From positions 1 to 13,054 of the forward strand of contig JAHBMJ010001319.1 in NCBI GenBank assembly GCA_018398765.1: DNA of 13,054 nucleotides. The letters run 5' to 3'. The notes beneath the pieces were generated by a model. The model searched no databases. It was not told the origin of the DNA and saw only the letters and a list, made by a program, of their open reading frames with translations. Origin of the DNA: Chromera velia (lineage: Eukaryota > Sar > Chromeraceae). The stretch's first letter is position 1; every line of letters starts with the position of its first letter. The translations under genes and the position numbers were made by a program. Below are positions 7,882-13,054 of this stretch, in pieces.

Positions 7882-10800
7882 AGACTCCCATGATCTGATT
7901 CTGGTGGTCAATAGGAAGACTGACAAAGAAACATCTGCGAATTCACAAAAATCGATTCACATGCTGTCCTGCCTGCCTGCAGCTGGACGCGCCCCCACCT
8001 CTCTGTACGGCCTGTTGAACAAGTGCCGCACAGCAATCGGATCCCGGAGGCTGGCCACTTGGCTCAGACAACCGCTGGTCGACGTGACGGAAATCGAGAG
8101 GAGACTCGACTGCGTGGAGCTGTTTGTGCGGGTAAGCGAAGCTTTAGAGCTCCTGGGTTGGAAGGAAGGAGGGAGTCTCTCCTCACTTGTCGCTTTTTCG
8201 CTTGCTCTCTCTCTTCCGCTTCCCTGGTCTCTTCCTTGACATTTTTTTAGTCTCCTTCTTTCTCGCTTGTCGTTGACGTGGCCCAGCAACCCCCGCCCTC
8301 CTTGTTCGTGCGTACGTTTGTGCGCGTTTCTCCGTGTTTGTGTGTATGTGCCCGACAATTGACAAAGAAGTGCGATTCTGTCGAAGCCGCTTCGTCCTTT
8401 TTTGTTTTGGTGTTTTCTTTCTTTCTTTCTTTCTTTTTTTCTTTTTTTCTTTCTTTCTGTCTGCAGAATGACTTTCTCCGTCAGAGCATCCAGAGCGACC
8501 ACATGAGGAAGGTGCCTGACCTGGACCGTCTGGCCTCGAAGCTTCACCGTCTGGCGGCAGTGGGCGAGCATGGATCGAAGGGATCTGTGGAGGCCTTGGT
8601 GGATACAGGGGAGGGGTCCAGCTCTTCGGGTGGGTGGGTGGGTCTGTTGGTCTCTTGCTTTCTCTCCGTCTCTTCCGTCTCTTGCTTTCTCTCTCTTCAA
8701 AGGGAAGACGCGTGGATGAGTGATCAGTGGCTGCTCTTTATTTTGTCCTGCTGCCGTCTGTCGATTCTCAAACTCGAGGGGGACAGTCAGTCAAAATCGT
8801 TCAGCTGTTGTCTGTCTCTGATAAGATTTGCGCGTCAGCTTCTATGTTCCCCCCCAATTTTATGGGCCTCCCTCCCCTCATATTCTCCCTGCATGCCTCA
8901 GGTTCGAGATCCTGTAATTTGGAGGACTTGGCGAAGTTGTACGACTGTCTGGTCGAGGCAGAGGGACTCGTGGAGAGCGCAAAAGAGGCACTGAGGGAGC
9001 TGACCGAGCCTGGGGGAGGAGACGGAGACGGGGACGAGGACATGACACCGGGAGGGGAGGGCGAGGAAACCCGAGAGGTGAAGAGACAGGCCGAGAGTCT
9101 GAACTCGTTGGTGCTGACGGGCCTCGAAAGGACCCTGTCGAGTGCCCAGAAGCTGTTCCAACTTGTCGAACATGTTCTGGATTTCGATGTCGGTCAAGGG
9201 CGTCTCCCCCCCCCCTCCCCTCCCCCCCTCTCTCTCTGAGGGAAGATGGAGGAAAGTGACTTCGAGATTTTTGAGTGTAGAACCCTGCACTCTTTTGTTG
9301 AGGCTGTTGAAATTCTGAGGGAAAATATCGACCGTATCGGAACTGCAGGGTGTGCCTTTTCTGCATGGCTCTAGTTGGCAGTTTTTTTCCTTTTTTTTTG
9401 CTGTTGTTTGTGTGTACTGTATTGATGTCTCCATATGCGTATTTGAGGGGAGAACAGAAACGTCCTTCTCCGTTTGACTTTGTGTATGTCTTCCATTTGA
9501 GACTTTTCTGAAGGCAGACCGGTATCACCTCTCTCCTTCTCCTTTTCCCACAGAGTTTTTTCGTCACCTCACCTCACTTCACTTCACTGTGTGTCTATCT
9601 GTGTGTCTGTCTGTCTTTCTGTCTGATGCTTTAGTTTTGTTTGAAAAGGAAGAAAAAAGAAAAAAAGAAGTCATATCTATGTCTGTCTGTCTGTCTGTCT
9701 GTCTGTCTGATGCCTGTTGGTCGCTGTTTCAGGAGGCCCGAAGAGGTCGGTACGTGATCAAGAGAACGATGAGCGAGGAGCTCTCCCAAGTGGGGGAAGC
9801 CGTCGACAGGGCGAGGGAGGCCATCGACGAGGAGAGAAACCGGGTGGGTAGGCGGGAGGGGAGGGGGGGGTTGATTCTGGAGGTGACTTGAGATCGTTTG
9901 TACGGATTGAATGGTCCTCCAAAAAGAAGGACAGCAACGAAGTTGTTGCATGTGAAAGAATTTCGGCAAAGAAAAACAGAAAATATCTCTCGCGGCGCTT
10001 TGAGGAAGGCATTGCATGGGTAATCAATCAATCGAAAGAGATACCATCTGGCTCACCTTCTTTCTGGTGAAGAGTCATCACAAATGTGACCCGAACAGCA
10101 CCAACTCAACACATCCCAACGGACTCATTATGTTCTCTCATTCCGATCAAGTGGAGATGCAGAGAGAGAGAGAAGGAAATGCCCCAGAACATGTGTTTTT
10201 CCTTTCAAGTCGGAATGCAATTGCGGATCTCATCAGTCGAAAGATTAATCGGTCGGCTTCAAAGAACGATGTGGGCCTGCCTGGAGGATGCGTGTGATAG
10301 GAGGCATGTCAATATGACGCCAGATTAGTACCCTCCCTGCGTGATTTGATTTGATTTGATTGAGTGCATGCATGCTTACTGAATTCATTCAGGTCGAGGA
10401 TTACCTCTGTCTTGACGGGGCTCGTGGGAGGAAGTCGGAGGAGGCCCAGGCAGTGCGGCTGGTGAAGGACACTGTGCATACTTTCCTCTTGAGAGTCACC
10501 AAGAAGGACCAAGCAAAGGTGCAGGTAGGTCGGTCGGTCGGTGAGGGGTTCTTTCAGAAGAGGACAGTAGACAGACGAGTAGAGAGAGGGAAGTGGAGGG
10601 AGGTGAATAGAGCGTGTGAAGGGCAGGACGAGATCTCTTTGCTGTGCGGGTCTCTCTGTTTTCTAGTCGATGGTCCAAAATCCTCTCTCCTCCTTCAATG
10701 TGTGTGGGGGGGGGGTTTGGAATGCTCTCCTTTTTTTTCTGAGCGAGTCAGTTTCCCATGTAGTTTGTCTCACCACCGTGTCATGTTCCTCTGTCCCCTG

Positions 10801-13054
10801 GCTCTCTTTTTGACGTCCGTCCGAAAGGCTGATGAAGAGTGAAACCGAAGGAAGGTTGCTTCATTGAGATGAGACTCGACAAAGACAGTCAATCAATCGA
10901 AGAATCTTCGCCATAAGAAATGTTGGAGAATAAGAAGAGAGGGACTGTCTGAGAGCTGATCAGACGGTCCATGCAGACAGACTGGAAGTGGTTTAAAAAA
11001 ACATCAATCTACTTTGTTTGTTTCCTGCTGCTGCGTTGAATGAATGATTCCATACATGCAATCAGAACGAGAAGAAGCAGGGGTTTCAACAGATCAAAAT
11101 CAACAAGGGAGAGTATCTGTTCACGACGGGAAAGCTGAAGAACTTGGTGAGCGACTTCAAGGCGGCAGAGAGGGAGTACAACAGTCTGCAAAAGACGGTG
11201 AGTGAGTGGGTAGGGGCGGGGGCACTGCCTCAAAACATTTTTTTTTGAAACCCGCAAAGAACCCTGCGACTTCTTCTCTGGATTCAGTTGATTGATGCAC
11301 AGCGAAAAGGGGTATATCGATGCAGAGGGAAGCCTCTGCGCAAATCTCTCTTCTCTCTCTTGCGACGCGGATGGGGACTTCTGAAACTTGTGCTGTGCTT
11401 GTTATGCTGTTCGCGTACCATTTGCAGGGAAAATGCCAGTTCTCTGCATGCACCGAATACAGATTGCCGCTCCCCTTGTCATACTTCGTCTCGGCCAACG
11501 TCGTGATGGTCTGCTCTTGATTCGCACTCAACCGACAGTTTCTTCTTTTTTCTTCTCATTCTTCCGCTCTCGTTTCTATCTATCTCTTACTCTTTGCCTG
11601 ATTGCGTGTGTGTGTCCCTTTGTTGTCGTCTCTGTGTTCCTGCAGTTGGTTCAGAAGGCGCTCTCTGTGGCTGCAACTTATTGGCCTCTAGTCGAGGAGG
11701 TCAGTGTGAGCCTTTCGACTCTGGACGTCTTGGGGGCGTTTGCGTTGGCTGCCTGTACGGGTGCTGGTGAGTTTGTGCGGCCCTCTTTCGACAAGGAGAG
11801 GAAGACGCTGAGGCTGCTCGGGTGCAGACACCCACTCGTGGAGATGACTGCAGCCGCAGGGGAGAAGTCGGGGAACTTTATCGCCAACGATGTGGTCATG
11901 GACAGGTCCGTCTGTCGGTTTGTTCGTCCGTCTTTGAGAACCAAAAAAGAAGTCTATCGTCTGCTTGTTGTTAAGTTTGTTCGAATGTTTGGGTCATTTT
12001 TTCTCTGTCTGCCTGCCTGCCTGGCCGACTTCTGTCTCTGTGTGCGGCGTGTCTGTCCTCTTTCCCTTCCGTCAGCGCGCATGCTTATCTTCTTTTCCCG
12101 CCGGCTCTGTGTGACTCTGCAGGGGAAAGGAGAAAAGGTAAAAACGACGCATGAAAGTTTGTTCCTTCATGCACATCGATCACTCCGCTTCCCTTCATTC
12201 CTTGCTTCCTTCCTTCCTGCCTGCCTGCAGAGAAAGCTCCCGTCTCCAGATCATCACAGGGCCCAACATGGGCGGCAAGTCGACGTACATCCGCCAGACA
12301 GCCGTGGTGGCTCTGTTGGCACAGACGGGATCCTTCGTGCCCTGTGCGGAGGCGACGCTGCCGGTTTTCGACCAGATCCTCTGCAGAGTGGGGGCCTCAG
12401 ACGTGCAGCTGAAGTGAGTAAGCGAAGGGCAGGGGAAGGAAACGGGTGCACAATGTTCGTTGCTCTCTCTCTCTCTGTTGAAATTCAGCATGCCTTCTTT
12501 CTTTCGTTCCAACGGAAACATGCCTCACGTGTGAGTGAGAGAGGCATGCAGTCGGTTGATCCTTCATTCATGATGGAGCGGGAAGACTGCATGGGGGGGA
12601 ATGAGGTTGTTTTGCTCCTTCGTTTCTTCCTTTTTCTTTCCTCTCCGTAAATCGGTTGATTTCTTTCTGTGAGAAGTGTACAGGAGGGGGTACAGGGGCA
12701 AGTAAGCGAACGGAGGCACGAAGGCACGCAAGCAGAGCGACGAAGCAGGCGAGAGAGGCTCCTTTCTTCTTTGCGTCATGTTATCTCCCCCCAACTCCCC
12801 CCTGTTGTCGACGCACGCACGCATGCACGCAGAGGTGTGTCGACGTTTTTGAACGAGATGGTGGAGGCCTCTTGCATCCTGAAGAGCGCTTCCGAGAACT
12901 CCCTCGTGATTGTGGATGAATTGGGGAGGGGTACCTCTACTTATGAGGGGTTCGGACTGGCCTGGGGCATCGCTGAGCATCTGGCTGCCTCGACCGGCTG
13001 CTTCTCTCTGTTCGCCACGCACTTCCATGAGATGGCCGCGATGGAAAAAGGTGG
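5602..13054 (+). CDS. MSH2: DNA mismatch repair protein MSH2 (MutS homologue), 13 exons seen, 3' end beyond window
   Basis: MSH2 pairs with MSH6 or MSH3 to recognise mismatches and small loops in the nucleus and uses ATP to recruit MutL proteins. The joined exons give 744 residues. Connector domain: about 1-170. Lever and clamp: about 174-560, with the lever motif [15 protein letters not shown] (208-222) and PDLDRLA in exon 6. ATPase: the Walker [10 protein letters not shown] (Lys626), the signature region GVSTFLNEM (672-680), Walker [15 protein letters not shown] (695-708) and THFHE (733-737) are all intact. GVSTF..EM together with [13 protein letters not shown] marks MSH2 rather than MSH3-MSH6. 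The start at 5602 has A at -3 and G at +4 and follows an in-frame TGA at 5578-5580. It leaves no mismatch-binding domain I, so the true N-terminus is uncertain. About 190 C-terminal residues are expected beyond the window, judging from human MSH2. Confidence 0.95.
5956..6423 (+). repeat. 468-bp polypyrimidine (CCTT)n tract in MSH2 intron 1
   Basis: From 5956 to 6423 the plus strand has no A and only five G (5973, 6129, 6157, 6228, 6278), each inside a CCGCCC variant unit. The rest is CTTC units with CCCTT and TTTCC length variants. The tract ends 54 nt before the intron 1 acceptor, with a CTGCCTGCCTGC run in between. Long homopurine-homopyrimidine mirror repeats can form triplex (H-DNA), a known property of such sequence; formation here is inferred. 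The long Pro/Ser/Phe/Leu frame (from 5577) and Lys/Glu/Gly/Arg frames across it are artefacts. Confidence 0.97.
7849..7878 (+). repeat. (TG)15 microsatellite
   Basis: Thirty bases of perfect TG dinucleotide in MSH2 intron 4, about 100 bp before the exon 5 acceptor. A tract of this kind is a normal substrate for slippage repaired by the MSH2 pathway. Confidence 0.97.
8414..8458 (+). repeat. Short (TTTC)n tract before MSH2 exon 6
   Basis: TTTC units with two longer T runs end directly before TGTCTGCAG at the exon 6 acceptor (8466), so this tract is very probably the polypyrimidine tract of intron 5. It is the same unit as the long tract on the beta-5 transcript. Confidence 0.9.
9599..9708 (+). 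repeat. Two (GTCT)n tracts before MSH2 exon 8
   Basis: TCTG/GTCT tetranucleotides occur at about 9603-9624 and 9681-9708, both ending in TCTGTCTGATGC. The two look like copies separated by about 80 bp, with an A-rich stretch between. The second tract lies 24 nt before the exon 8 acceptor (9732). Confidence 0.85.
10342..10361 (+). repeat. Tandem TTGAT-type repeat before MSH2 exon 9
   Basis: Four consecutive GATTT units give repeated TTGAT pentamers 32-50 nt upstream of the exon 9 acceptor (10392). Each TTGAT fits the loose branch-point pattern YTRAY. Branch-point use is inferred only. Confidence 0.6.
11646..13054 (+). other. MSH2: MSH2 exons 11-13: end of lever and ATPase domain
   Basis: E11 11646-11905 (524-609; VRPSFD, then [10 protein letters not shown], the helical entry to the ATPase domain, and IANDVVMD). 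E12 12231-12413 (611-670; Walker A with Lys626, [19 protein letters not shown] and [12 protein letters not shown]). E13 12833 to the window end (672-744; [13 protein letters not shown], Walker B with Asp699-Glu700, [12 protein letters not shown]). Codon 610 (Arg) and codon 671 (Lys) are split. Donors are GTCCGT and GTGAGT. A GT at 13051-13052 after GAAAAAG could be the exon 13 donor; the window ends too soon to tell. Confidence 0.92.

Larger units (their letters stand above)
7983..11197 (+). other. MSH2: MSH2 exons 5-10: lever and clamp domains
   Basis: E5 7983-8131 (200-248, [14 protein letters not shown] to CVELFVR). E6 8467-8629 (249-302, NDFLRQSIQ and [11 protein letters not shown]). E7 8902-9188 (304-398, [13 protein letters not shown] to HVLDFD). 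E8 9733-9843 (399-435, [16 protein letters not shown] to EERNR). E9 10393-10524 (436-479, [13 protein letters not shown] and [14 protein letters not shown]). E10 11066-11197 (480-523, [18 protein letters not shown]). All pieces line up in order with human MSH2. Insertions relative to human are the segment around 288-307 (Ser/Gly-rich) and 337-362 (Gly/Asp/Glu-rich), both in the lever. Codon 303 is split. Donors are GTAAGC, GTGGGT, GTCGGT, GTGGGT, GTAGGT and GTGAGT. The exon 7 end (GAT, 9188) is the least certain junction here. Confidence 0.85.
5664..12832 (+). other. MSH2 introns
   Basis: Twelve introns: 5664-6477 (814 bp), 6581-6830 (250), 6961-7327 (367), 7628-7982 (355), 8132-8466 (335), 8630-8901 (272), 9189-9732 (544), 9844-10392 (549), 10525-11065 (541), 11198-11645 (448), 11906-12230 (325) and 12414-12832 (419). 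All are GT..CAG. Apart from the simple repeats listed separately, and a C-rich stretch just inside intron 7 (about 9205-9232), they hold no recognisable gene, RNA or mobile element. The open frames crossing them end quickly or are repeat translations. Introns 8 and 9 contain plainer, less repetitive sequence in which nothing was recognised. Confidence 0.8.

Noticed and set aside
8878-9567. Minus-strand frames of 229 and 178 residues
   Set aside because: Antisense shadow of MSH2 exon 7, held open by its G/A-rich codons.
404-13054. Bacterial, phage or CRISPR interpretation
   Set aside because: Both genes are eukaryotic families interrupted by many GT-AG introns. The regular repeats are microsatellites, not spaced direct repeats.

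Overview
This is nuclear DNA from a eukaryote. Two intron-rich, divergently oriented housekeeping genes fill it. Coding exons make up about 3.06 kb of 13.05 kb; the rest is introns rich in microsatellites, one 1.4-kb intergenic spacer and a short 3' flank. No bacterial, plasmid, phage, RNA-gene or CRISPR features were seen. Dense short introns, an invariant CAG acceptor and heavy tetranucleotide repeats would suit a chromerid-type alveolate (Chromera/Vitrella-like). That placement is a guess from genome style, not proof.

Layout. (1) 1-403: 3' flank of the first gene, nothing recognised. (2) 404-4167, minus strand: the complete 20S proteasome subunit beta-5 gene (PSMB5/PRE2 family), 8 exons joining into a 273-residue protein with the autocatalytic Gly-Thr cleavage site and the active-site residues. 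(3) 4168-5601: spacer between the two start codons, presumably holding both promoters; it has short direct and inverted repeats. (4) 5602-13054, plus strand: MSH2, the MutS homologue of eukaryotic mismatch repair. Thirteen exons give 744 residues before the window ends inside the ATPase domain, just after the THFHE motif.

The exon models were built by hand from similarity to the two families, with every junction checked for reading phase. All 19 introns begin with GT, carry G at +5 and end in CAG. The genes have unrelated jobs (protein degradation and DNA repair) and share only the divergent spacer.

Most notable: (a) introns tend to start with an in-phase (GTNN)n tetranucleotide series, up to seven units long, so the splice donor looks like the first unit of a microsatellite; (b) the main intronic simple-sequence tracts are pyrimidine- or GT-rich on the sense strand of whichever gene they lie in, so strand asymmetry flips with gene orientation; (c) the recognisable MSH2 protein starts at the connector domain, and no mismatch-binding domain I could be found upstream; (d) CTGC-type repeats abut several splice acceptors.
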